Shown here: piece after piece, positions 1-9,029 of the stretch
Layout: each line of letters begins with the position of its first letter
Numbering within the stretch: position 1 is the first letter of the stretch
Made by a program: the position numbers and the translations under genes
Notes under the pieces: generated by a model
Database searches by the model: none
What the model saw: only the letters and a program-made list of their open reading frames with translations
What the model was told of the DNA's origin: nothing
Assembly: GCF_000712165.1 (NCBI RefSeq)
Contig: NZ_JONZ01000005.1
Span: forward strand, 1 to 64,000
From: Ureaplasma canigenitalium ATCC 51252
GTDB taxonomy: Bacteria > Bacillota_I > Bacilli_A > Mycoplasmatales > Mycoplasmoidaceae
Direction: 5' to 3'
DNA length: 64,000 bases

Positions 1-413
1 TAGACCTTCATCGTTCACGCGGCATTGCTTCATAAGGCTTTCGCCCATTGTGAAAAATTCCCTACTGCTGCCTCCCGTAGGAGTATGGGCCGTGTCTCAG
101 TCCCATTGTGGCTGTTCTACCTCTCAGTACAGCTACGCGTCATTGACTTGGTGAGCCGTTACCTCACCAACTATCTGATACGTCGCACCCTCATCCAAAA
201 GCGTCGCAAACGCGACTTTCTACATATTCTCATGTGATAATTATGTTATTATTCGGTATTAGCTAATCTTTCGACTAGTTATCCCCAACTTAAGGGTAGA
301 TTGGATACGTGTTACTCACCCGTTCACCACTAAGCCAAAAGGCTTCGTTCGATTTGCATGTATTAGGCATGCCGCCAGCGTTAATCCTGAGCCAGGATCA
401 AACTCTTTATAAT
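1..413 (-). rRNA. 16S ribosomal RNA, 5' portion (partial)
   Basis: The minus strand reads AGAGTTTGATCCTGGCTCAG at about 406-387, the universal start of 16S rRNA. The bacterial 338 site (complement of CTGCTGCCTCCCGTAGGAGT, near 64-83) follows. About 410 bases of the 5' domain are present and the gene runs off the left edge. The mature 5' end is estimated at about 413 from the E. coli spacing. From memory the sequence is nearly that of Ureaplasma 16S, which supports the genus; this was not tested by a search. Confidence 0.97.
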
Positions 414-514
414 TGACGGATTCTATTTAGTTTTCAAAGAACATTCTTAACAAAATATTGTTAAAAAAAGTACTTAAGTACATAAATAATAATTATAGTA
501 ATTATGACTGTGAA
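414..514 (-). promoter_or_regulatory. rRNA operon promoter and leader
   Basis: Upstream of the 16S start the minus strand has TTCACA (514-509), a 17-base spacer and TATTAT (491-486), a reasonable sigma-70 promoter. The leader holds a TTTGAAAACTAAATAG-like stretch (about 439-423), a motif often seen just before 16S genes, and a 12-base palindrome GTACTTAAGTAC (470-481). Promoter strength and start site are inferred only. Confidence 0.45.
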
Positions 515-605
515 TATGTTTAAAACGTATTCCGTACATTAAGCACAAATATAAGTATATAACGAATGCTGACAAAAAGCAACATTTTTTTTAAAAAATA
601 AAATT

Positions 606-1628
606 TTAGAAATTCCCTGAAGTTGCCTGTTGGTCAGAACTATCATCATGATTAATAGGATTTGAACTATCATCGTCTTTTTTCTTCTTTTCATTATCAA
701 GACTTTGATTAATAATCCGTTGTTCGTCAAGGTCGTTTAGGACAAATTCAGTTGCTTTGATTCTTAATTCAATTTTTCTCTCATCAGAAAGCGATGATAT
801 ATCAAGATTTAAATCCTTATAGTATTCATCTTCTTTATCATTGATGCGGTTTATAATGATTTGCTCGTACTGCTTTTTTTGACTAAGAATAAACTCATCG
901 TACTTTGATAGTGTTTTTGTTTCGTCAAAGACATAGTATTCAGATCGAACATCATTACGGTCAATCTCTAGTTGTTTAATAGTAGCTTTCGCTGTTTGTT
1001 CATAAGCAATTTTAAGACTAAAGAAGTTCATAAAACCAACCACACAACCAGCAAAGGCAATTATAATGACGAAAAAAGCAATGTAAAGATTCTTTTTCAT
1101 TAAGAATGCGGTGCTAACCGCACTGTGTCAGTTTATGAAAAGTTGGTCGTTAATATCAGTTGCATTATCAGCAGTATTGGTATTCCGAATGATGTCAACT
1201 TGACTAAAATCAATTCCTATTGCAATATATGAGAAAACTCATGCCAGAAATGAAAGGGCAATCGCAAGATAAACGGTCGTAAATTGATTATGAATATAAA
1301 GTTTTGGTTTAACACTAAATTCTAGTTTTCGTCTTAATCTACGGTTCAGGAAAAAATAACCAACGATTAATCCAGCATTAATTAAAAGTGAAAAAATTGG
1401 AACGATATAACCTGCGATATTATCCGAAGCAAAACCTTTTAGCCCATCAAGAATTGGTCCGTTGATGCTGAAAATGTTTTTTACACTATCAAAACCTAAT
1501 TGCTTTAAGTTGTCTAATTCAATATATTGATTATATTTATGGAATCAAACACCAAATCCAACCGCGATTCCGATGATCGCAAAAAGTCCAGTTAAGACAA
1601 TTAAATAATTTACAAGTCGCTGATACAT
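606..1628 (-). CDS. Multi-pass membrane protein of unknown function
   Basis: A 340-residue protein when TGA is read as Trp. The methionine at 1100 is an internal codon of this frame; I checked the frame from 1628 to 1100 and found no TAA or TAG. Hydrophobic segments lie near residues 7-28, 65-92, 118-143 and 180-202. The last 130 residues are charged, lysine/glutamate-rich, and end in an Asp/Ser-rich tail. No family recognised. The start lies one base after the rsmE stop, so it is probably translated as the last gene of the efp-nusB-rsmE operon. A Cys in an AFAGC context after the last segment could suggest a lipobox, but its internal position makes that unlikely. Confidence 0.75.
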
Positions 1629-1629
1629 T

Positions 1630-2334
1630 TTATAACTTCCGATCTATGATATTTGAAATTAAGTAAAAAAGAGCTGTCTCTGTTCTTAAAATAGTATTAG
1701 TTAATTTAGTTGTTTTGACATTTTTTAACTTTTTAAGTAAAAGGTATTCATCTGGGTGAAAACCACCTTCTGGTCCAATGATAAGAGCAATGCGGTTAGC
1801 TTTTTTAATTTCATCATTAATCTTATTTAAAAGATATTTTTCTTCCTTTTCATATGAAAAAACGACAAGATCATATGTAGTTAACATTTCAAGCATTAAA
1901 CTAAATGACATTTGATTATGAAAATGCATGATCTCGATATTATTGCTTTGTTTAGCTGCACCATCAATGATTTTTAAAATCCGTTCGTGTTTAATCCGCG
2001 GATCTTTGACGGTATACCGAAAAGAAATTGGATAAAAATTTTTAACACCAAATTCAGCACTCTTCATAACCATATATTCAAAATGACTTGGTTTGATAAA
2101 ACTAGAGAATACATCGATGTGGTAATTAATCTCGTTCTGGTCAGTGATTGTTTTTTCAACATTAATGAAGAGTGGAGCAATTGCGGTTACCCGACAAAGA
2201 TATTTAACACCTTGATTGACAACGATGAATTGATCACCAATTTGACAACGAAGTACAGTGACGATGTGGTGCTTATCCTCATCTTTTAGAAAAACCTTAC
2301 CGTCTTTTATTTTTAAGGCAAAATATTGTCGCAT
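1630..2334 (-). CDS. rsmE: 16S rRNA m3U1498 methyltransferase RsmE
   Basis: This 234-residue SPOUT-class enzyme methylates N3 of U1498 in 16S rRNA using S-adenosylmethionine. The signature loops are visible: IGPEGGF near residue 187 and ILRTETA near residue 216, which form the knotted SAM site. An N-terminal PUA-like beta domain (about 1-70) precedes the SPOUT domain. Length is normal for the family. It starts one base after the nusB stop, so translation is probably coupled. The product is expected to act in the cytoplasm on assembled 30S subunits. Confidence 0.92.
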   Translation of the reverse strand: MRQYFALKIKDGKVFLKDEDKHHIVTVLRCQIGDQFIVVNQGVKYLCRVTAIAPLFINVEKTITDQNEINYHIDVFSSFIKPSHFEYMVMKSAEFGVKNFYPISFRYTVKDPRIKHERILKIIDGAAKQSNNIEIMHFHNQMSFSLMLEMLTTYDLVVFSYEKEEKYLLNKINDEIKKANRIALIIGPEGGFHPDEYLLLKKLKNVKTTKLTNTILRTETALFYLISNIIDRKL

Positions 2335-2335
2335 C

Positions 2336-2719
2336 TTAATTTAATGCTTGATCAAGTATCGCATTAATGTATTTAAAAGAGGTTGAATCACTGAACTTAT
2401 GAGCGGTAATTAAAGACTGGTCGATGACAATTTTTTTGTCGGTCTTCATTCCATAAAATTCAGCATAGGCTGCGATTAGAAGAGCTTGATCAACCTTACT
2501 ACAACGCTCAAAAGTTCAATCTTCACTAATATATTTTTTAAGATCTTTGATGATTGTTTCAAAGTGATTAACTAGGTAATCACTCGCTTGAAGTCAATCT
2601 CCATCGAGATTAAAATCAATCACCTTTTTCATCTTTTCTTCAGAAGAAAGATTAGTAGTCATTAACATATTGTAGGCAAATTGAAATAGTTTAACCCTTT
2701 TTTGTCATTGTCGTTCCAT
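2336..2719 (-). CDS. nusB: Transcription antitermination factor NusB
   Basis: A 127-residue all-helical protein broken by three TGA(Trp) codons. The family pattern is visible: a basic N-terminus (MERQWQKR), a central W.FERCSKVDQALLIAAYAE segment matching the NusB VDRAILRIA.YE signature, and a C-terminal SFKYINAILDQ matching KFINGVLD. NusB with NusE (S10) binds boxA of rRNA leaders and prevents premature termination. The start codon overlaps the stop of the preceding gene (TAATG). The efp-Asp23-nusB order is common in Firmicutes and supports the call. Confidence 0.85.
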
Positions 2720-3018
2720 TATAAATCAATCCCCACATTAAGAGCACGTGTATCTAAGTTTAGATTCATATAAACAAAGGAAGAAAGATGGTTTTGTATC
2801 GTCTTAATTTCTTCTAAATTAATCTTCATTGGTTTTTTTAATTTAATCAAAACAGAAATGGTCGGAGATTGGTTTGAACTTTGTTCAACCATCACATCCT
2901 TCAATACGAATCGTTCATCAACTAGTAAACTAAATTTATCACTAATAAATTTCTTAATACGAGTTAGTGTAGTAAAGATGTTTCCTTTTTTTGTGGTAAT
3001 TAAAAGAATTTCTTCCAT
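2719..3018 (-). CDS. Small Asp23/DUF322-like protein
   Basis: A 99-residue protein with no signal or membrane segment. The second half (VLIKLKKPMKINLEEIKTIQ and LDTRALNVGIDL) has the strand-helix-strand pattern and closing V.V.I ending of the Asp23/Gls24 (DUF322) family. In Firmicutes an Asp23 gene (yqhY) lies between the efp region and nusB, exactly this position. The stop of efp and start of this gene overlap (TAATG), as do its stop and the nusB start. The family call is an inference from position and pattern. Function is unclear; yqhY proteins are linked to lipid metabolism in Bacillus. Confidence 0.5.
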   Translation of the reverse strand: MEEILLITTKKGNIFTTLTRIKKFISDKFSLLVDERFVLKDVMVEQSSNQSPTISVLIKLKKPMKINLEEIKTIQNHLSSFVYMNLNLDTRALNVGIDL

Positions 3019-3590
3019 TAATTTTCCTTAGCCCGTGATACATATTGACCATTTGAAGTATTAATTACCACTTTTTCGTTAGCTTTGATGAATTGTGGAA
3101 CTTGGAAATCTCAACCGCTTGCAAGTCAAGCACGTTTTGTCGCATTAGTCACACTATTTCCTTGAACTGCCTCCTCGGCATCCGTAATGGTAACGATCAG
3201 TTGATCAGGTAAACTGACACCTAGAATTTCATCTTCATAACGCATCACATTAACTTCAGTACCATCTTCAATAAACTTCTTTTCTCACTCAATTTGTTGA
3301 TAAGGAATAGAAATTTGTTCGTAAGTGTCGTTGTCCATAAAAACATAAGCATTACCTTCATCATAACTAAAGGTCATTTTCATTTTTTCGATCATGGCTT
3401 GTTCAACTTTAAACCCGGTCAAGGTTTCAGTTGTAATCGCTCCAGTTCTTAGGTTTTTAACTTTACACTTCACAATACCTTCACGCATTGCGGTTTTATT
3501 AAAGCTATTTTCAAGCACTTGGAAAATATTACCATCTAGGATGTAAGTATGACCAGCTCGTAAATCTTTCGCATGAATAATTGTTGCCAT
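3018..3590 (-). CDS. efp: Translation elongation factor P
   Basis: A 190-residue EF-P, continuing through TGA(Trp) codons. EF-P enters the ribosomal E site and relieves stalling at polyproline stretches. That matters here because the MIB proteins in this window carry long Pro-rich tracts. N-terminal KOW-like domain: [19 protein letters not shown] then NLRTGA. The tip loop lacks the usual KPGKG; a Met lies where the modified Lys would be, as I recall also for Mycoplasma genitalium EF-P. The C-terminal OB domain includes [20 protein letters not shown]. First gene of the efp-nusB-rsmE operon; divergent from recU. Confidence 0.95.
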
Positions 3591-3680
3591 TTTTTTCTTT
3601 CTCTATTTTCTCTAAAATTTTGCAAATACTATAATGTTATATTTTATATTATTTTCTAACTAAATACAAAAAGGTAAATT
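3591..3680 (+). promoter_or_regulatory. Divergent promoter region efp / recU
   Basis: This 90-base AT-rich spacer separates two divergent genes. A perfect TATAAT lies at 3630-3635 on the plus strand, about 45 bases before the recU start, and an AAAAAGGT ribosome site sits 8 bases before the recU ATG. No clear -35 box is visible. Several TATAA-like motifs on the minus strand could serve efp, but none stands out. Confidence 0.4.
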
Positions 3681-4193
3681 ATGTTTTACATTAACAAGGG
3701 AATGCATTTCGAAACACTTATTAATCAATCGATTGAATACTTTAACATTCGCTATCAAGCTTTTTTTATTAAGCGGAATGTGGATATCAAGATTAGAAAG
3801 GTTGTTGATAAAAGTGTCGATGGTCGAATTACCAGAACAAGTCAAACTGATTACTATGGTTTTTTTAATGGAATGTACTTCGATTTTGAGGCGAAACAGA
3901 CAAATGGTGATGTCTTTGATCTTTCAATGATAAAGAAGCATCAATTAAACCATCTTGCTCTTATCGATGCAAACCGCGGATATTCCTTTGTTCTTGTTGC
4001 TTATGTTAACCATGATTTATATTTTCTAATTACTTATCAGGAGTTAATTAATTACATTCGAGCGACAAAAAGTAAACATCTTGATATCGATTATGTGAAG
4101 GAACATTTTTTTCAAATTCCATTAACTTTACCGGGAGTAATTGATTTTAACCAGGTAATTAATTACCTACAAAAAAATACTAGGTTTCCCTAG
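3681..4193 (+). CDS. recU: Holliday junction resolvase RecU
   Basis: A 170-residue RecU nuclease, which cuts four-way DNA junctions during recombination and repair. Family signatures in order: NKGMHFETLIN near residue 5, the central TDYYGFFNGMYFDFEAKQT at about 55-75 containing the metal-binding Asp and the E.K pair, and IKKHQLNHL. RecU is the usual resolvase of Firmicutes and mollicutes in place of RuvC. Length is slightly short but normal for mollicutes. Its last codons and stop form part of a hairpin that ends the convergent tRNA operon. Confidence 0.92.
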   Translation: MFYINKGMHFETLINQSIEYFNIRYQAFFIKRNVDIKIRKVVDKSVDGRITRTSQTDYYGFFNGMYFDFEAKQTNGDVFDLSMIKKHQLNHLALIDANRGYSFVLVAYVNHDLYFLITYQELINYIRATKSKHLDIDYVKEHFFQIPLTLPGVIDFNQVINYLQKNTRFP

Positions 4194-4198
4194 TATTT
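4175..4198 (-). terminator. Terminator of the tRNA cluster
   Basis: Ten-base stem AAATACTAGG/CCTAGTATTT with a 4-base loop, followed on the minus strand by seven T. It sits 18 bases past tRNA-Phe. It overlaps the recU 3' end, whose stop codon lies in the hairpin. It lacks a good T-run in the plus direction. Confidence 0.8.
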
Positions 4199-4216
4199 CT
4201 AACGCTAAATTTATTA

Positions 4217-4292
4217 TGGTGGTTTCGGACAGAATCGAACTGTCGACACACGGATCTTCAGTCCGTTGCTCTACCGACTGAGCTACGAAACC
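4217..4292 (-). tRNA. tRNA-Phe(GAA)
   Basis: Cloverleaf with acceptor GGTTTCG/CGAAACC, anticodon loop CTGAAGA, T-loop GTTCGATTC and encoded CCA. It is the last gene of a nine-tRNA operon (Cys-Arg-Pro-Met-Ile-Ser-fMet-Asp-Phe). This order closely resembles the Mycoplasma capricolum Arg-Pro-Ala-Met-Ile-Ser-fMet-Asp-Phe cluster, with Ala missing and Cys added. Confidence 0.96.
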
Positions 4293-4293
4293 A

Positions 4294-4369
4294 TGGCGGT
4301 CCTGACGGGAGTCAAACCCGCGATCTCCTCTGTGACAGAGAGGCATGTTAATCACTACACTACAGAACC
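4294..4369 (-). tRNA. tRNA-Asp(GTC)
   Basis: Acceptor GGTTCTG/CAGGACC with G73 and encoded CCA. The anticodon stem-loop CCTCT CTGTCAC AGAGG gives GTC. One base separates it from tRNA-Phe. Confidence 0.96.
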
Positions 4370-4371
4370 AT

Positions 4372-4448
4372 TGGTTGCGGGAGAAGGATTTGAACCTCCG
4401 ACCTCCAGATTATGAGCCTGACGAGCTACCAAGCTGCTCTATCCCGCG
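4372..4448 (-). tRNA. Initiator tRNA-fMet(CAT)
   Basis: Anticodon loop CTCATAA. The initiator hallmark, an unpaired C1-A72 at the acceptor end (CGCGGG against CCCGCA), is present, which separates it from the other two CAT tRNAs in this cluster. CCA is encoded. Confidence 0.95.
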
Positions 4449-4478
4449 ATGTAACCCGTTAAGGGTTATATTTATTAA

Positions 4479-4571
4479 TGGTGGAGAAAGAGGGATTCGA
4501 ACCCCCGCGTGGCTCACGCCACCTCTCAGTTTTCAAGACTGATCCCTTCAACCGGACTTGGGTATTTCTCC
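4479..4571 (-). tRNA. tRNA-Ser(TGA)
   Basis: Class II tRNA of about 93 bases with a long variable arm (GGTGGCGTGAGCCACGC). Anticodon loop CTTGAAA reads TGA. Acceptor GGAGAAA/TTTCTCC, CCA encoded. The discriminator base reads A rather than the G usual for tRNA-Ser. Confidence 0.94.
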
Positions 4572-4642
4572 AAGATATTGGGAATAAATACAATTAATAT
4601 TATATCATATAGCCCAATAATCGCTTCTATTATTTTTTATAA

Positions 4643-4721
4643 ATGGTGCTTCTAACAGGACTTGAACCTGTAACCGACCGATTATGAGTCGGGGGCTCTA
4701 ACCAAATTGAGCTATAGAAGC
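4643..4721 (-). tRNA. tRNA-Ile(CAT, lysidine type)
   Basis: Anticodon loop CTCATAA with normal acceptor GCTTCTA/TAGAAGC, so it is not the initiator. It sits between tRNA-Met and tRNA-Ser as the Ile2 gene does in the M. capricolum cluster. The identity needs C34 converted to lysidine by TilS, so it is inferred from position and from the better elongator-Met match of its neighbour. Confidence 0.75.
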
Positions 4722-4725
4722 GTAT

Positions 4726-4802
4726 TGGTGGCTGGACAGAGATTCGAACTCTGGACCTCCCGGGTATGAACCGAGCGCTCTAACCAACTGAGCTATCCAG
4801 CC
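4726..4802 (-). tRNA. Elongator tRNA-Met(CAT)
   Basis: Anticodon arm GGTTCATACCC and the following AGGTC match Bacillus elongator tRNA-Met. Acceptor GGCTGGA/TCCAGCC, CCA encoded. Confidence 0.85.
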
Positions 4803-4806
4803 AAAA

Positions 4807-4883
4807 TGGTCGGGAAGACAGGATTCGAACCTGCGACCCCCTGGTCCCAAACCAGGTGCACTACCAAGCTGTGCTACTTCCCG
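4807..4883 (-). tRNA. tRNA-Pro(TGG)
   Basis: Acceptor CGGGAAG/CTTCCCG, anticodon loop TTTGGGA, CCA encoded. In mollicutes a single TGG isoacceptor usually reads all proline codons, which are abundant in the MIB repeats. Confidence 0.95.
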
Positions 4884-4916
4884 AAAAACCTAACGAGTAG
4901 GTTATATATTTATTAA

Positions 4917-4993
4917 TGGCGCACCCTAAAGGAGTCGAACCCATAGCCTTCTGGTCCGTAGCCAGACGCTCTATCCAATTGAGCTAAGGATGC
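4917..4993 (-). tRNA. tRNA-Arg(ACG)
   Basis: Anticodon loop CTACGGA; A34 is expected to become inosine and read CGT, CGC and CGA. Acceptor GCATCCT/AGGGTGC has one G-T wobble. CCA encoded. Confidence 0.94.
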
Positions 4994-4996
4994 ACA

Positions 4997-5071
4997 TGGA
5001 GGTGCCAGTCAGATTCGAACTGACGAATAAGGAGGTTGCAGCTCCTGACCTTACCACTTGGCTATGGCACC
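4997..5071 (-). tRNA. tRNA-Cys(GCA)
   Basis: Acceptor GGTGCCA/TGGCACC with T73, the discriminator expected for Cys. Anticodon loop CTGCAAC, CCA encoded. First gene of the nine-tRNA operon, 63 bases downstream of the ymdB stop and in the same direction. Confidence 0.95.
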
Positions 5072-5134
5072 AATCATATTCTACAATTCATAAATACTAA
5101 AAAATTATAGCCATAACGGCTTCATATGTCAACA

Positions 5135-5926
5135 CTATTCTTCGTAAATAATGATTGGACGAATGGAAATTGGATGAGAAGTTTCATCATCAAATTCAAT
5201 GAGCGTACTTGAAAAAACATACTTAGCAGTTGAAGGTTTTAGGATAAAAGGTTTTAATGGATTTCGAAATCGGGCGATCGGGTCAACAGGATCAGCACCA
5301 ATCACACTATTTATCGGACCAGTCATTCCAAGGTCAGTTTGGTATGCGGTGTGATTTAAAATCCGTGCATCGTTTGTAGGAACATGGGTGTGTGTACCGA
5401 CAATAACCGAAACAGAACCAGCAAAATCCATAAAAAGAGCATTCTTCTCAGATGTTGTCTCAGCATGAAAATCAACTAAATGGATGTCCGATTCATCAAA
5501 CTTGATAATTTCATCAAGGGCTTCGAACGGGTTTGATTGAAGACCTTTCATATTAACTGATAAACCAAGGAGATTCGTCACACGAATTGACTTATTTTTA
5601 ATAACGAAAATGCTCGAACCAAGTCCATATAATGAATAATTATTTTCCTTATTAATATTGTATGGTCGAATGACATCATTGTGTGATTTCATTAATTCAA
5701 AAATATCTTTGTGATCCCATGTATGATTACCCATCGTAAAACAGTCAATGCCTGCACTTTTTAATTCTTCATAATGTTTAAGACAAAGACCGCGACCATG
5801 AGTTGTATTCTCCGCATTCGCAATGACAAAATCAAGATTGTATCGCTCTCTTAGTTTTGGAAGTTCCTTCGCGACAGCATTTCTTCCTTGTTTTGAAAAA
5901 ATATCCCCAATCATTAAAATTTTCAT
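5135..5926 (-). CDS. ymdB: YmdB family metallophosphoesterase
   Basis: A 263-residue TIGR00282-type calcineurin-like phosphoesterase. Members hydrolyse 2',3'-cyclic nucleotides. Metal-binding motifs are visible: MIGDIFSKQGR at the N-terminus, ANAENTTHGRG near residue 36 and TMGNHTWDHKD near residue 64. VDFHAETTSEK and VGTHTHVPTNDARIL follow near residues 150 and 177. Length is normal. It begins five bases after the pcrA stop and is the last gene of the glycosyltransferase-RDD-pcrA-ymdB operon. Confidence 0.9.
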   Translation of the reverse strand: MKILMIGDIFSKQGRNAVAKELPKLRERYNLDFVIANAENTTHGRGLCLKHYEELKSAGIDCFTMGNHTWDHKDIFELMKSHNDVIRPYNINKENNYSLYGLGSSIFVIKNKSIRVTNLLGLSVNMKGLQSNPFEALDEIIKFDESDIHLVDFHAETTSEKNALFMDFAGSVSVIVGTHTHVPTNDARILNHTAYQTDLGMTGPINSVIGADPVDPIARFRNPLKPFILKPSTAKYVFSSTLIEFDDETSHPISIRPIIIYEE

Positions 5927-5931
5927 TGGTT

Positions 5932-8157
5932 TTATTCCGTTCTTCTTCTAATTGCTTTATGATTATAAGCAATATTTTTAGGTTGTGGAAATCGATTAAA
6001 TAAAATTTTGAGATTATCCCCATCAATACTAATTACTGTACCAGGACCAAAAAGTTGATGGACAATGGTGTCACCAATTTTAAAATTATTAATCATATTT
6101 TGGTCATAATAATTATTTTCAGTTTGAATGATTTTTCTTTTTGAATCAAATCACTCAAATTCTTCAGCTTGCTTTTTAAAACTAGAATAGGACACATTTT
6201 TAGGACGATTGGTGACTAAATGATTAGAATGAAATTTTAAATTTTCAAGGCCAATGTCATTAAAAAATCGACTAGGCTTTTTCATTTTTCCACCATAAGC
6301 AGAACCAGCAAAAGTGGTCATATAAAGACGTTTCTTAGCTCTTGTGATAGCTACATATAAAATCCGTCGCTCCTCCTCAAGAGCTCTTTGACCATCGGCC
6401 TGGATTGCTTTTTCTGATGGAAAAACATCATCAACCATATTAATGATAAAAACATTATCGTATTCAAGACCTTTTGAAGTATGAACAGTCATCAAATTTA
6501 CAGCATTTTCTTGCCTCTTTTTGTCATCAAGCGAAGTGTAGAGTGTAATATCAAGAAGATAGTCGGAAAGTGTATTTGATTGGTTCTTCAGAAAATACTG
6601 GCTAATGGCATTTTTTAATTCAGTAATATTATCCATTTTTTGATCTCGTTCTTCTTTCTTCAATGATTTTTCATATTCAATTTTTGTTAGTAAAAGATCA
6701 ACAAGATCAGGAATAGATATTTTATTTTTAAAAGCTACAATCTCTTCCATCAGTGTGTAAAACTTAATGACATTAGATGCTTGTGTTTTAGTTAAATTGG
6801 TGTTCATCAAACTCTCACGAAGAGCATCCTTAATTGAAAATTGATGAAGCATCATAAAAGTTTTGATGTGTTCAAAAGTTTGCGAAGAAATGGCTCGTCG
6901 TGGCTTATTAATAACTCTTAATAATGAAAGTTCGTCATAGTTATTAATAACTTTAAGATAAGCAATAATATCCTTGATTTCTTCCCGTTGATAAAACTTA
7001 AAGCCACCATATAAGTTATACGGAATATTATTCTCAATTAGAACTTGTTCAATCTGTCGACTGTGGTGGTTACTTCGATAAAGAACAGTTATATCTTTCA
7101 ACATTACATCTTCGGTGTTGATTAACCGAACAATTTCATTAACAACAAAATTAATTTCCTCATCATTCGATGACCCTTTAAAAAATACGGGATGATGATC
7201 AAAACGACTGTTTGCAAGAAGGTGCTTTGTTTCAAGTCTTGTATTAACATTAATCAATTTATTTGCAATATCAAGAATTTGTTGAGTCGAACGATAATTT
7301 TGATTAAGCACAATCGTCGTTGGGTTATTAAAATTCTTATTAAAATTATTAATAATCGCTTCCTTAGCACCACGGAAGGAATAAATCATCTGGTCCGGAT
7401 CACCCACAACAAACAAGTTTTGTTGTTCATTGATAAGTAATGAAATTAACTCATATTGGATAAAATTTGTATCTTGGAATTCATCTACAAGAATGTAATC
7501 AAATGAGTTAATCCACTTAGTTCTTACATCGTTAAACCGTTGGAGAATTTCCTTAGTAAACAAGATAAGGTCATCAAAATCAAGGTAGTTCATAACCTTT
7601 GATCTCTTAATATAAAGATCAATCACATTAAGTAAAAAATTGGCTTCGTTTAAGTTATTTATCTCAAAATTTTTTCAATGTTTACTATCAAGAATGTAAG
7701 ATAAATCAAGTTGATTGGTTTTTAGAAACGAAATCACTCGAACCACATCTCTCGGTTTAAAATCAGAAGTTCCTAACTCATCAAGAATTTGTTTGATAAA
7801 AGCAACTTGATCATCATCGGCTATGATGTCAAATTCATTTTTAAAACCAAGATGGTGTATTTCCTGGCGAAGAAATTTAACACAAAAACTATGAAAAGTT
7901 CCAAGGAAAGGAATCGGGATATTAATTCATTTTTTAATACGTTCCTTCATTTCATTTGCCGCTTTATTTGTAAAAGTAAAACCAAGAATTTTTCTTGGTT
8001 TAACTCCTTTTTCTTGAACAAGGTAAGCAATTCGTAAGGTGAGAACACTCGTCTTCCCGCTCCCAGCACCTGCAATTACAATAACTGGACCAAAGGGAGC
8101 GGTGACCGCTTCTTTTTGTTCTTTATTTAACTTATCAAGTTGCAGAGTTCCAATCAT
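5932..8157 (-). CDS. pcrA: ATP-dependent DNA helicase PcrA/UvrD
   Basis: A 741-residue superfamily 1A helicase that unwinds DNA 3' to 5' in nucleotide excision repair and replication restart. Motifs in order: Q motif LNKEQKEAV (10-18), Walker A AGAGSGKT (29-36), Ia [79 protein letters not shown]. The C-terminal [18 protein letters not shown] is the Tudor-like segment that binds RNA polymerase. The gene spans many TGA(Trp) codons. It starts 8 bases after the RDD gene. Confidence 0.94.
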
Positions 8158-8165
8158 TTTTCCAC

Positions 8166-9029
8166 CTATATTTTGTCAATTTCGTTTATGAGATGATCAA
8201 AGTTATTAGATTTAAATAACTTCTTATATTTATCCGCATCATTTTCATCATTTTTAGGTTTATTTTCACGCACAAGGTAGAGTGTTACCATATGGCTAAA
8301 AAGATCAGGAATCGATCGCTTATTCTTATTAAAAAAAAGATGCACAAAAATAATTGAAGAAATAATTCCAGCAATGCTATAAAGACTTTTTGTTAGAATT
8401 GAAAAGACATTAACAAGATCATTAGGATGGTCAGCAACCGATTTTAATGACATCACAGAAATTACATAATCTTTTAGGTCATTTGGTTCGGTAAAAGCAA
8501 AGGTAAAAGTCGAGCAAAGGACGGATACAAAGATAAAGGTAAATCAAGTAAAAAAATTGTGTTTAAAAAGTCCTAGTGCTAGTATTTTACGATTATTTTG
8601 CTCTTTTAAACTAATAATTTGCACCTTCAATAGATAACGAAATAAAGTACGAGAATTAGTAAAAAGTGGAATGAAATAAAAGTAAATTCAGTAAATTACA
8701 AAACTTAACAAAGTAATTCCAAAAATTCGAATAGGTTCCATTGCCTTATTCGGTTCATTCTTAAATAAATCAGCAAGAGTAAATTCAGAGTTAATAAAAA
8801 AGAAGAGTGAAAAAAGGATACTTAAAATGCTAATAAAACTAAAATCAAGAAAACTAACCGCGATTCGACGACCTGTTGTAATGACCGGAAAACCGTCATC
8901 GTCTTTTTCTTTAAGTTCGTCTTTTTCGTCTTTTTTCTCGTTGGGATTTAATTTTGCTCGCAACCTTTCATTAAATAAAATTTCATCCGTTTGTTGATTT
9001 GATTGATCTTTATTCATTTTATCAGTCAA
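8166..9029 (-). CDS. RDD-family integral membrane protein
   Basis: A 287-residue protein. A charged N-terminus of about 50 residues is followed by [20 protein letters not shown], the RDD signature of Arg and Asp in the first helix. Further helices lie near residues 95-120, 150-170 and 190-225. [12 protein letters not shown] segment corresponds to the K..LG..LLGL.V element of the family. RDD proteins are membrane proteins of unclear transport function. The start overlaps the glycosyltransferase gene by 8 bases. Confidence 0.65.

Noticed and set aside
1..237. Open frame at 25-237 on the plus strand
   Set aside because: It lies antisense within 16S rRNA.
4345..4542. Plus-strand frame over the tRNA cluster
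   Set aside because: It runs antisense through tRNA-fMet and tRNA-Ser.
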